A DNA stretch of 64,000 bases, from the NCBI RefSeq assembly GCF_000633935.1, contig NZ_KK214998.1, forward strand, positions 214,451 to 278,450, read 5' to 3'. The notes beneath the pieces were generated by a model. It was not told where the DNA came from and searched no databases. It saw only the letters and a program-made list of their open reading frames with translations. Positions 56,314 to 64,000 of the stretch are shown here, in pieces (the stretch's first letter is position 1; each line of letters opens with the position of its first letter). The position numbers were made by a program, and so were the translations under genes. Origin of the DNA: Ectothiorhodospira haloalkaliphila ATCC 51935 (GTDB lineage: Bacteria > Pseudomonadota > Gammaproteobacteria > Ectothiorhodospirales > Ectothiorhodospiraceae).

Positions 56314-57330
56314 CTACGGCGCTGCGTTGCCGTGACGGGCGTGGACCATATGAATGGCGGTGGCCAGGGCCTCATGCAGGCTGCCCCCTTCGGCCTGGCC
56401 GGTACCGGCCAGGTCCAGCGCCGTGCCATGGTCCACCGAGGTGCGGATGATGGGCAGGCCCAGGGTGATGTTCACGGCGCCGCCGAAACCGGCATGCTTG
56501 AGCACTGGCAGACCCTGGTCATGATACATGGCCAGTACTGCATCGGCATGACGCAGGTGCCGCTGGGTGAACAGGGTGTCGGCGGGCAGGGGGCCGGTCA
56601 GGTCCATGCCTTCGCCACGCAGTCGCTCCAGCACCGGTGTGATCACACGGATTTCCTCATCCCCCAGGTGCCCGCCCTCGCCGGCATGGGGGTTGAGGCC
56701 ACAGACCAGGATGCGCGGCGTCTCCAGGGGGAATTTGTTCCTGAGATCCGCATGCAGCACGCGCAGCACCATCTCCAGGCGCTCGGGGGTGATGGCCTGG
56801 GCCACTCGGGACAGGGGCAGGTGGGTGGTGACCAGGGCCACCCGCAGGGTGCCCGCGGTGAGCATCATCACGGGCATGGAGGCCCGGCAGCGCTCGGCCA
56901 GGAATTCGGTGTGGCCGGTGAAGGGGATGCCTGCCTCGTTGATGACGCCCTTGTGCACCGGTCCGGTGACCAGCGCATCAAACACTCCTTCAAGGCAGCC
57001 GTCTGCGGCCTGGGTGAGGGTGTCCAGCACGTATCGGGCGTTGGCCGGGTTCAGTGTGCCGGGGATCACTGGTTCGGCCACGGTGCAGCCTTTCCACAGA
57101 TGCAGTTGCCCCGGTGCGTTGGCCTGGGGGGGCTGGTCAGGATCCAGCGGGGTGAGCGTGAGATGTATCCCCAATTGCTCGGCCCGATCCAGCAGAACCT
57201 GTGGGTCGCCCAGCACCACCCGCTGCGCAGAGCAGGGCTCCCGGCTGAGCATGGCCACCAGGTCGGGACCAATCCCGGCGGGCTCGCCGGGTGTGATGGC
57301 AATGCGGGGAATCGCCTGGGCCGGGCTCAT
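56314..57330 (-). CDS. pdxA: 4-Hydroxythreonine-4-phosphate dehydrogenase
   Basis: A 338-aa NAD-dependent enzyme of pyridoxal phosphate synthesis. [17 protein letters not shown] at the N-terminus, [28 protein letters not shown] (metal-binding His), [18 protein letters not shown] and [39 protein letters not shown] are all family signatures. The ATG overlaps the surA stop by one base. Confidence 0.97.
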   Translation of the reverse strand: MSPAQAIPRIAITPGEPAGIGPDLVAMLSREPCSAQRVVLGDPQVLLDRAEQLGIHLTLTPLDPDQPPQANAPGQLHLWKGCTVAEPVIPGTLNPANARYVLDTLTQAADGCLEGVFDALVTGPVHKGVINEAGIPFTGHTEFLAERCRASMPVMMLTAGTLRVALVTTHLPLSRVAQAITPERLEMVLRVLHADLRNKFPLETPRILVCGLNPHAGEGGHLGDEEIRVITPVLERLRGEGMDLTGPLPADTLFTQRHLRHADAVLAMYHDQGLPVLKHAGFGGAVNITLGLPIIRTSVDHGTALDLAGTGQAEGGSLHEALATAIHMVHARHGNAAP

Positions 57331-58697
57331 CAGCGGGCCTGCTGGTTCAGGCCGCGATCCACCGCTGCAACATCATCCAGGCGCATCTCCACGTAGGATT
57401 CGTCCCGCAGGCGGCGCAGCCAGATCTCCAGTTCGTCATCCCGCTTGCGGTCGCGAATGATTTCCCGGGCCTGGGAACGCATCAACTCGCGGGAGCTGTC
57501 ATGGCTGCGGCGGTCCTCCACCTGGAGGATGTGCCAGCCAAAGCGGGTGCGGAAAGGCTCACTCACCGAACCGGGCTCGGTGCGGCTCATCACCTGTTCG
57601 AACTGGGGCACCATGTCGCCAGGGTCGGTCCAGCCCAGGTCACCACCGCGCAGGGCACTGCCACGATCGTCGGAATGGGCCCGGGCCAGTTCCGCAAAAT
57701 CGGCCCCATCCTCAATGCGGTTGCGCAGGGAGCGAATGCGATCGTGGGCCTCCCGGTCGCTGACCACTTCGCTTGGGGTGATCAGGATATGGCGTACCCG
57801 GGTTTGCTGGATCAGGCTGCGGCTGCCGGCACGCCGATCGGCCAGCTTGACGATATGAAATCCCGAGGGGGAGCGGATCACCTCGCTCACATCCCCCTCC
57901 CGCATGAGCACCACGTGCCGGGAGAACAGGGTGGGAACCTGATTGGCATTGCGCCAGCCCAGATCCCCGCCTTCCAGCGCCTGCTGTCCCTGGGATTCGC
58001 GTAGTGCCAGTTGGGTGAAGTCGGCGCCCTCGGCGGCCTCTTCGCGGATGCGTTCGGCCCGCTGCCGGGTCTCCCGAATCTGTTCCGGGGTGGCCCCCTC
58101 GGGCAGGGACACCAGCAGGTGCAGCAGGCGATATTCCACATCCCGGTCGATGGCGCCGCTTTCGCTGGCGATCAGGTCGTCGATCTCCTGTTCGCTCACC
58201 TGGATACGGCTGTCCACCTGTCGCCGGTGCAATTGGGCGATGGCCATTTCATCGCGGATCTGTTCCCTGAAGGCGCGAAAATCGATGCCATCGGCCACCA
58301 GCCGGTCGCGGAACTGGCCCAGGGTCATGCCGTTTTCCCGGGCGATGTTCTCGATGGCATTGTTCAGGCTGATGTCATCGATACGGATGCCGATGCGGCG
58401 TGCCTCCTGCAGTTGCAGACGCTCCAGTACAAGCCGGTCCAGCACCGGGCGAACCAGTGCGTTCGACGGTGGGGCCCGGCCGTCCCGGGCGGCCAGCTGG
58501 CGCTGGATGGTCTGGATGCGCTCGAACAATTCGCTGTGCATGATCACATCCTCTTCCGCGACGGCCACGATGCGGTCCAGAAGGCGGCCATCCTCGTCCA
58601 GAGGCACCACCCCGGGGTGGTTGTTGCCGCCCTGGGACAGGGCCACGCCCGGGAAGGCCATAAGCCCCATGAGCAGGATGCTAATAATCGTCTTCAT
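57330..58697 (-). CDS. surA: Periplasmic chaperone/PPIase SurA
   Basis: A 455-aa periplasmic chaperone delivering outer-membrane proteins. The signal peptide is [21 protein letters not shown]. An N-terminal SurA domain (about 30-160, [21 protein letters not shown]) is followed by two parvulin-type PPIase domains ([60 protein letters not shown]) and a C-terminal helix. The ATG at 58697 lies inside the 3' end of lptD (17-bp overlap). Confidence 0.96.
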   Translation of the reverse strand: MKTIISILLMGLMAFPGVALSQGGNNHPGVVPLDEDGRLLDRIVAVAEEDVIMHSELFERIQTIQRQLAARDGRAPPSNALVRPVLDRLVLERLQLQEARRIGIRIDDISLNNAIENIARENGMTLGQFRDRLVADGIDFRAFREQIRDEMAIAQLHRRQVDSRIQVSEQEIDDLIASESGAIDRDVEYRLLHLLVSLPEGATPEQIRETRQRAERIREEAAEGADFTQLALRESQGQQALEGGDLGWRNANQVPTLFSRHVVLMREGDVSEVIRSPSGFHIVKLADRRAGSRSLIQQTRVRHILITPSEVVSDREAHDRIRSLRNRIEDGADFAELARAHSDDRGSALRGGDLGWTDPGDMVPQFEQVMSRTEPGSVSEPFRTRFGWHILQVEDRRSHDSSRELMRSQAREIIRDRKRDDELEIWLRRLRDESYVEMRLDDVAAVDRGLNQQAR

Positions 58698-60861
58698 AAC
58701 CCAGTATGCCTTCACTCAGGAGTTCTCCCAGCCCGGTGCCCAGGCTGCCCAGACCCTTGAGGATCAGTTGAAAGTAGATGCCTTCATTGTATTCGCCCTG
58801 CACGCCATCGGTCAGATAACGCCGGGCCACCACCCGCGCACCCCAGCAGCAGCTGTTGTACTCCAGACCCGCCAGGATCTCCAGATCCCGATGGTCTTCC
58901 AGGCTGTAAGCCCATCGCCCTACCGCATCCCAACGCTTGGACAGGGGCCAGGCGAAGGAGAGATCGGTCTGTTCCAGGCGATCCTCCTGGAACCGATAGC
59001 CCAGGTTGGCCACTCGATTGCCGTCCTGCCGGTATTGCAGTTGAGCGGTGCGGCGCTCGGTTTGTTCCCGATGCGGGTCCCATTGGGTCGTGCCACGCAC
59101 ATTCCAGTAGCGATCCGGCCGCCAGGCGGCCTCGGCCACGATGGAGGAACTGTCCTGGGTGCGGGGGGTATCCTCCGGTCGCAGCCGCACGCGCTGGTCG
59201 TCGAAATACTGGATCTGCCCCAGGCTTACACGGAAACGTTCGGTACCGCTGCTCGCATCCACCACCCGGCTGGTGAGGGCGGTAGTGAGTTGGTTGGCGT
59301 TGGCTACCCGGTCCGGGCCGCTGAAGCTTTCGTCGCGGAACAGCTGGTCAAAGCTGAAACCGTATTCGGAGGTATCGAACCGGGGGATATCATCCTGGTC
59401 CCGGTAAGGGGTGTAGCGGTAGAACACCCGGGGCTCCAGGGTCTGGAAGCGGTCCCCTTGCAGGGGGCGATCGAAGAACAGCCCCCCGTCCACGCTGGCG
59501 ATGGGCACGTCCCGCTGTAACTGACTGTCGGCACCGGACGGTTGTCCCTCCAGGTCGTAGTGGGTGAGACGATACCGCACGCGGGGTGTCAGAAACCAGG
59601 CCGCGCCCTGCAGGGGCAGGCTGGCCTCGGGCATGATGTCGGTGCGCTGCCCGGTCACACTGTCGCGCCGGTCAAAGCTCACCCATTCCGCACGCATGCC
59701 CAGGTCGATGCCATGGGTGGCCCGCGGCCAATCTCCACGGTAAAGCAGTTGTGGCAGGCGTTTATAGGGCCGGTCCGGGCCGACAATGTTGTCGTCCACG
59801 GTCTGGTAGTCCTCTACTCGAGCCAGCAGATTCCAGTTGCTGGCCTGGTAGCTCAGGTCGGCGCGCCGCTCCAGGTGCGTGGTGCTGGTGTCATCCAGGG
59901 AACTGCCGAAATCCGACAGGTAATCCGCATCGGATACATCCGTGCCCCGGGTGTGCAGACGCAGCCGGGAGGTGGGACGCCATTCCTGATCCCAGGTGAA
60001 CCAGCTGCGGTCATCCCCGTACACTTCGTCATCCTGAAGGTATTCCAGATCGAAGCGCCCCACGGAGCTACCCGACATGTGTCGATACTGGCTGCCCAGC
60101 ATGATGCCTCGACGGCCCAGGTAACGCGGGGCCAGGATGGCGTCCCGGTTGGGGGCCAGGTTGAAGTAGTAGGGAATCTCCACGTCCAGGCCGGTGGAAT
60201 CGGCATTGCCGATGCTGGGCAGCAGCAATCCCGTCTGGCGCCGGTCGTCGATGGGGAAGTTGATCCAGGGGGTGTACAGCAGCGGCACCCGATGAAAGCG
60301 CAGCAGCACATTACGGGCCGTGCCCCGGCCGCTATCCTGGTTCAGGTCAACCCGGCTGGCGGTGAGCTGCCAGTCCTGGCGGCCCGGGTCGCAGGTGGTG
60401 TAGCTGGCGTCGCTGAGCCGGAACCGGTCGGGTCCGCGTGGTTCGATGGCGCTCGCCTTGCCCCGGGCGTGCCGGGGCCGGAAGAAGTATTCCACCTCCT
60501 TGAAGCGTCCTTCCTCGGAATCCAGATAGAGGTGGCCGGCGCTGCTTTCGAAGCTCAGGCCGGCCTTGTCGTCAAAGGTGACGTTGCCCATGGCCTCCAG
60601 GTAATTACGGGCGTGTTCGTACTCGAAGCGATCGGCGGTGAAGATGCGCGTGCCCTCGAAGACCTCCACGTTCCCCTCCAGTCTTGAGATGCCGTCACGG
60701 TCAAGGAAGGCCCGATCGGCCTCGAAGCGCAGTCGACCGTCATCGGCGTGGGAGATCTCTGGGGCAGGGGGGAGGTAATCGCACAGGGCCCATTCATCCG
60801 CCAGGGCGGGCGTGAAGGCGACACTGGCACACAATATCAAGGAGGGGGCGTGTCGGTACAC
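58681..60861 (-). CDS. lptD: LPS-assembly outer-membrane protein LptD
   Basis: A 726-aa beta-barrel that inserts lipopolysaccharide in the outer leaflet. The GTG at 60861 gives a clean signal peptide (ending TPALA before DEWALC); a GTG at 60912 is possible. An OstA/beta-jellyroll domain (about 35-160) is followed by a large C-terminal barrel. The cysteines known to form the interlocked disulfides are in place: Cys27 in DEWALC, one in SYTTCDPG and the adjacent pair in EYNSCCWGA. It is the first gene of the lptD-surA-pdxA run. Confidence 0.94.
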   Translation of the reverse strand: MYRHAPSLILCASVAFTPALADEWALCDYLPPAPEISHADDGRLRFEADRAFLDRDGISRLEGNVEVFEGTRIFTADRFEYEHARNYLEAMGNVTFDDKAGLSFESSAGHLYLDSEEGRFKEVEYFFRPRHARGKASAIEPRGPDRFRLSDASYTTCDPGRQDWQLTASRVDLNQDSGRGTARNVLLRFHRVPLLYTPWINFPIDDRRQTGLLLPSIGNADSTGLDVEIPYYFNLAPNRDAILAPRYLGRRGIMLGSQYRHMSGSSVGRFDLEYLQDDEVYGDDRSWFTWDQEWRPTSRLRLHTRGTDVSDADYLSDFGSSLDDTSTTHLERRADLSYQASNWNLLARVEDYQTVDDNIVGPDRPYKRLPQLLYRGDWPRATHGIDLGMRAEWVSFDRRDSVTGQRTDIMPEASLPLQGAAWFLTPRVRYRLTHYDLEGQPSGADSQLQRDVPIASVDGGLFFDRPLQGDRFQTLEPRVFYRYTPYRDQDDIPRFDTSEYGFSFDQLFRDESFSGPDRVANANQLTTALTSRVVDASSGTERFRVSLGQIQYFDDQRVRLRPEDTPRTQDSSSIVAEAAWRPDRYWNVRGTTQWDPHREQTERRTAQLQYRQDGNRVANLGYRFQEDRLEQTDLSFAWPLSKRWDAVGRWAYSLEDHRDLEILAGLEYNSCCWGARVVARRYLTDGVQGEYNEGIYFQLILKGLGSLGTGLGELLSEGILGYEDDY

Positions 60862-60937
60862 GATGGCGAGTCCGATCAGCGGGAGTGAAATCCGGCGCCG
60901 TTCCCTCGGCACCGGCAAAGTCCGGGTCTCAGGGCCT

Positions 60938-61600
60938 TCAGGCCTTCGGGCCACCCACGGACTCGAGCACCTTGGAGACCTCCTTGAAGATGTCCTCGAT
61001 CTCGCCCTCACCCTTCACGGTGTGCAGCAGGCTCTTGTCTCCGTAGTATTGCACCAGGGGCTCGGTCTGGGCCTGATAGACCTTCAGGCGGCTGCCGATG
61101 GTCTCTTCGTTGTCATCTGAGCGATGCTTGAGTTCACCGCCGCACAGATCGCAGACGCCTTCCTGGCGGGGGGGGTGAGTGTAGCTGTTGAACACGGCAC
61201 CGCAGGAGGCGCAGGTGAGGCGACCGGTGAGGCGCTGCATCAGGCTCTCGAAGTCCACGTGGATGAGTACGGCGGCATCCAGGGGCTGGCCCAGGTCGCT
61301 GAGCATGTCGTCCAGGCTGCCGGCCTGGTTGAGGTTGCGAGGGAAGCCGTCCAGGATGTACCCGCGCTGGGTGTCCGGCATGGCCAGCCGCTCGCGGATC
61401 ATGCCCAGTACCACGTCGTCTGTGACCAGTTCGCCAGCGTCCATGGCGGCCTTCGCCTGCTGACCCAGAGGTGTGCCTGCGGATACCGCGGCGCGCAGCA
61501 GGTCGCCGGTGGAGATCTGCGGGACCTTGTAACGTTCCATGATCAGTTTGGACTGGGTTCCCTTGCCGGAACCGGGAGCCCCCAACAGGACGATACGCAT
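60938..61600 (-). CDS. adk: Adenylate kinase with zinc-binding LID
   Basis: A 220-aa AMP/ATP phosphotransferase. The P-loop is LLGAPGSGKGTQ (5-16), followed by ISTGDLLRAAV, GYILDGFPRN and the LID. The LID carries four cysteines (Cys130, Cys133, Cys150 and Cys153), the zinc-binding arrangement typical of Gram-positive and some other bacterial enzymes; the E. coli enzyme has a different residue set. The length fits the long bacterial type. It lies upstream of lptD on the same strand, with no cotranscription required. Confidence 0.97.
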   Translation of the reverse strand: MRIVLLGAPGSGKGTQSKLIMERYKVPQISTGDLLRAAVSAGTPLGQQAKAAMDAGELVTDDVVLGMIRERLAMPDTQRGYILDGFPRNLNQAGSLDDMLSDLGQPLDAAVLIHVDFESLMQRLTGRLTCASCGAVFNSYTHPPRQEGVCDLCGGELKHRSDDNEETIGSRLKVYQAQTEPLVQYYGDKSLLHTVKGEGEIEDIFKEVSKVLESVGGPKA

Positions 61601-61734
61601 GGTATTTCCCCTTTAGCTTAGAGCTTGTTTTAAGCGATTTATTCAAGACAATAGGCCGAGACTTATACCTGCTCCAGCTATTGGGGCGCAACCACCCCCA
61701 CTGGATTCATGCTTTCCGCAGCGCGTCATGCCGT

Positions 61735-61740
61735 TATAAT
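61735..61740 (+). promoter_or_regulatory. -10 element for ppa
   Basis: A perfect TATAAT lies 38 nt before the ppa ATG. The -35 region (TTTCCG near 61713) is weak. Confidence 0.5.
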
Positions 61741-61777
61741 GCCGCGTCGGTTTACAACCCATCTGGAGTGAAGACAC

Positions 61778-62311
61778 ATGAATATAGACAATATTCCCGC
61801 TGGCAAGGACCTGCCCAATGATGTGAACGTGATCATCGAGATCCCGGCCCAGGCCTCGCCCGTCAAATATGAAGTGGACAAGGACAGCGGCGCCCTGGTG
61901 GTGGATCGCTTCATGGCCACGCCCATGTTCTATCCTTGCAACTATGGCTTCATCCCCCACACCCTGTCCGATGACGGCGACCCGGTGGACGTGCTGGTCC
62001 TGACCCCGCATCCGCTCCTGAGCGGCAGCGTGATCCGTTCCCGCCCAGTGGGCATGCTCAAGATGACGGACGAGGCGGGTGAAGATGCCAAGCTGCTGGC
62101 GGTGCCCGTGTCCAAGCTCTATCCTGAGTACGATCGCATTCAGGGGCCAGACGATGTGTCGCCCTTGCTGCTGGACCAGATCAAGCACTTCTTCGAGCAC
62201 TATAAGGAACTGGAACCCAACAAATGGGTCAAGGTGGAAGGCTGGGAAGGCGTCGATGCCGCTCGCGCGGAGATCGAATCCTCCGTCAAGCGCTTCCAGC
62301 AAAAGGGCTGA
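61778..62311 (+). CDS. ppa: Soluble inorganic pyrophosphatase
   Basis: A 177-aa family I pyrophosphatase that pulls biosynthetic reactions forward by hydrolysing PPi. The family signature [11 protein letters not shown] (near 65-75) carries the metal-binding Asp residues. [30 protein letters not shown] and [12 protein letters not shown] precede it. GGAGTG lies upstream of the ATG. It is divergent from adk. Confidence 0.97.
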   Translation: MNIDNIPAGKDLPNDVNVIIEIPAQASPVKYEVDKDSGALVVDRFMATPMFYPCNYGFIPHTLSDDGDPVDVLVLTPHPLLSGSVIRSRPVGMLKMTDEAGEDAKLLAVPVSKLYPEYDRIQGPDDVSPLLLDQIKHFFEHYKELEPNKWVKVEGWEGVDAARAEIESSVKRFQQKG

Positions 62312-62432
62312 TTTGAACGGTTCCGTGGGGTGTGGCGTCCTGTGAAGGGCTGCGCGCCCCGCGCGAGTCGTGGGCCGGCGGCCCCGGTCCCGCACTCTTA
62401 CTCCCGCACGTATCACCGGAATCAGCGAGTCC

Positions 62433-64000
62433 ATGCCGGCGCGCCAACCCCTCAAGAATCACCACCAGGAAAAGAGGCTTTTCCTCGCCCGGGTCGTGAT
62501 CCTGGTGGTGGTGGTCGCCCTGCTGTTCGGTATCCTCAGTGCGCGTTTGGGTCACTTGCAGGTGGCCAGCTATTCTCATTTTTCCACCCTGTCCCAGAAC
62601 AATCGCGTGCGCCTGGAGGCCCTGCCGCCCCCCCGAGGTCTGATCTTCGACCGCAATGGTGTGGTGCTGGCGGAAAACCGCCCCGCCTATCAACTGGAGA
62701 TCACCCCGGAGCAGGTGGAGGACATGGAGGACACCCTGGAGCGACTTGCCCAGGTGGTGAATCTGGAGGAGATGCATATCGAGCGGTTTCGCCGCATGCT
62801 GCGTGGCAAGCGTCCCTTCCAGGCGGTACCCCTGAAACTCAACCTCAGCGATGAGGAATTGGCCAACTTTGCCGTGAACCGGCATCGCTTCCCGGGGGTG
62901 GATGTGGAGGCGCGCGTCGCCCGACATTATCCCCAGGGTGCCTCACTGGCTCACGTGCTGGGCTATGTGGGGCGCATCGACGAGCGGGAACTGGCCCGTA
63001 TCGATACTCGGCGCTATGCCGGCACCTCCCATATCGGCAAGCTCGGGGTTGAACGCTACTACGAGGACGAGCTCCACGGCCAGGTGGGCTTCCAGAAGGT
63101 GGAGGTGAATGCGCAGGGACGCACGCTTCGGGTCCTGGAGCGGGAGCCGGCCACGCCGGGACGCGACCTGGTGCTGAGCCTGGATGTGCGCCTGCAGCGG
63201 GCGGCGGAAGAGATCCTGGACGGCTATGCGGGCGCCATCGTGGCCATGGATCCGCGCAATGGCGAAGTGCTGGCCATGGTCAGCATGCCCAGTTTCGATC
63301 CCAACCTGTTCGTCCACGGCATCCCCCGGTCCGTCTTCCAGGAACTGCGCACCCATCGGCGCCAGCCCCTGTTCAACCGGGCGCTGTCCGGACAGTATCC
63401 GCCCGGCTCCACCCTCAAGCCCGTCGTGGGGCTGGCGGGTCTGGAGCACGGCATCACCACGGCCGAACGCATCATGTACACTCGGGGTTACTACACCCTG
63501 CCCAATGATTCCCGCCGCTACCGTGACTGGCGCTACCACGGCGCAGTGGATCTGGATCGGGCCATCGCCCAATCCTCCGACGTGTATTTCTACGATCTGG
63601 GCCACAAGATGGGCATTGATCGCATGTCCGAGTTTCTGGGGCTTTTTGGTCTTGGTCAGCGCACGGGCATCGATAGTACCGGCGAACGTCAGGGCCTGCT
63701 GCCCACCCGGGAATGGAAGCGTGCCACGCACAACCAGCCCTGGTATCCCGGCGAGACACTCATCACGGCGATCGGGCAGGGTTATATGCTCACCACGCCC
63801 CTGCAGCTGGCCTCCGTGACCAGCACTCTGGCCATGCGCGGCGAACGGGTACGCCCGCATTTGCTGCGGGGACGCATTCAGGGAGAGGGCGGGGAGCTGA
63901 CCATCGACGAATCCCAGTACCTGCCCCCGGTACAGGTCAGCCGGCCTGAATTCTGGGATCAGGTGCTCGTGCCCATGGAGAACACCATGCACCGACCCCG
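62433..64000 (+). CDS. mrdA: Penicillin-binding protein 2 (PBP2), 3' end cut by the window
   Basis: The first about 522 residues of an elongasome transpeptidase. A short cytoplasmic tail (MPARQPLKNHHQEKRLFLAR) precedes a membrane segment (VVILVVVVALLFGILSA, about 21-37). The pedestal domain (SQNNRVRLEALPPPRGLIFDRNG) and transpeptidase domain follow. The active-site serine is in PGSTLK (Ser326-x-x-Lys329) and the second motif is QSSDVYFYDLG. The third motif (KTG) lies beyond the window. The ATG at 62433 is the first good start after ppa. mreBCD and rodA are not visible. Confidence 0.95.
   Translation, partial: MPARQPLKNHHQEKRLFLARVVILVVVVALLFGILSARLGHLQVASYSHFSTLSQNNRVRLEALPPPRGLIFDRNGVVLAENRPAYQLEITPEQVEDMEDTLERLAQVVNLEEMHIERFRRMLRGKRPFQAVPLKLNLSDEELANFAVNRHRFPGVDVEARVARHYPQGASLAHVLGYVGRIDERELARIDTRRYAGTSHIGKLGVERYYEDELHGQVGFQKVEVNAQGRTLRVLEREPATPGRDLVLSLDVRLQRAAEEILDGYAGAIVAMDPRNGEVLAMVSMPSFDPNLFVHGIPRSVFQELRTHRRQPLFNRALSGQYPPGSTLKPVVGLAGLEHGITTAERIMYTRGYYTLPNDSRRYRDWRYHGAVDLDRAIAQSSDVYFYDLGHKMGIDRMSEFLGLFGLGQRTGIDSTGERQGLLPTREWKRATHNQPWYPGETLITAIGQGYMLTTPLQLASVTSTLAMRGERVRPHLLRGRIQGEGGELTIDESQYLPPVQVSRPEFWDQVLVPMENTMHRP

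Noticed and set aside
58681-61011. A longer lptD starting at 61011
   Set aside because: It would overlap adk by about 70 bp and put an Arg/Pro-rich stretch before the signal peptide; starts at 60861 or 60912 fit better.

Overview
The window is a GC-rich chromosomal segment of a gammaproteobacterium. Most of it is housekeeping DNA in familiar gammaproteobacterial gene orders: gcvR-bcp // dapA-bamC; corB-like/ypjD // ffh; rpsP-rimM-trmD-rplS; lptD-surA-pdxA-rsmA. On top of that come a full classical menaquinone (MK) gene run, a soxA-soxX pair and a split B12-dependent ribonucleotide reductase. Together these suggest a sulfur-oxidising, possibly haloalkaliphilic lineage such as the Ectothiorhodospiraceae/Chromatiales. 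That placement is inference from gene content, not a database match.

Layout. 1-1762: 3' half of a 23S rRNA gene, 5S rRNA and a terminator. 1763-1989: no gene, but a 24-bp inverted repeat. 1990-14401 (all minus strand): menF-menD-menH-menB-menC-menE-menI, then an SDR/DUF2867 protein, a small SRPBCC protein, a UbiE/MenG methyltransferase and a HemY-type protoporphyrinogen oxidase. Chorismate to menaquinone is covered except for the prenyltransferase MenA. Three REP-pair elements sit between genes of this run. 14644-21613 (mostly plus): clpB behind a sigma-32-type promoter, a small unknown gene, a TM2 protein on the minus strand, then a LysR regulator, a glutamine-amidotransferase-like protein lacking its catalytic Cys and His, a small unknown protein and a PerM/AI-2E-type membrane protein.

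21666-34604: phoH-like, bcp and gcvR (minus), dapA-bamC (plus), then folE2, queD, dxs, ispA, xseB, radA, a CorB/CNNM-type protein and a YpjD/CcsA-like membrane protein (minus). 34773-41283 (plus): a metallo-beta-lactamase-fold protein, ffh, the rpsP operon, a secreted helical-repeat protein and an Ogt-type DNA methyltransferase. 41310-48642 (plus): two tandem REP pairs, soxA-soxX, a REP pair, htpG behind a second sigma-32-type promoter, and nrdJa-nrdJb.

48614-61600 (minus): a large DUF2339 membrane protein, glucokinase, a REP-associated tyrosine transposase (RAYT) flanked by three and four tandem copies of a ~122-bp REP-pair unit, transaldolase, rsmA, a DUF4156 lipoprotein, pdxA, surA, lptD and a zinc-lid adenylate kinase. 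61778-64000 (plus): inorganic pyrophosphatase and the 5' part of mrdA (PBP2), cut by the window end.

The most distinctive features are the RAYT/REP arrays and the scatter of the same repeats through the window, the extra uncharacterised genes inside the menaquinone run, the catalytically degenerate amidotransferase-like gene beside a LysR regulator, and a soxAX pair without soxYZ or soxB alongside. I saw no CRISPR array, prophage, integron or tRNA gene. The RAYT is the only recognised mobile-element gene.
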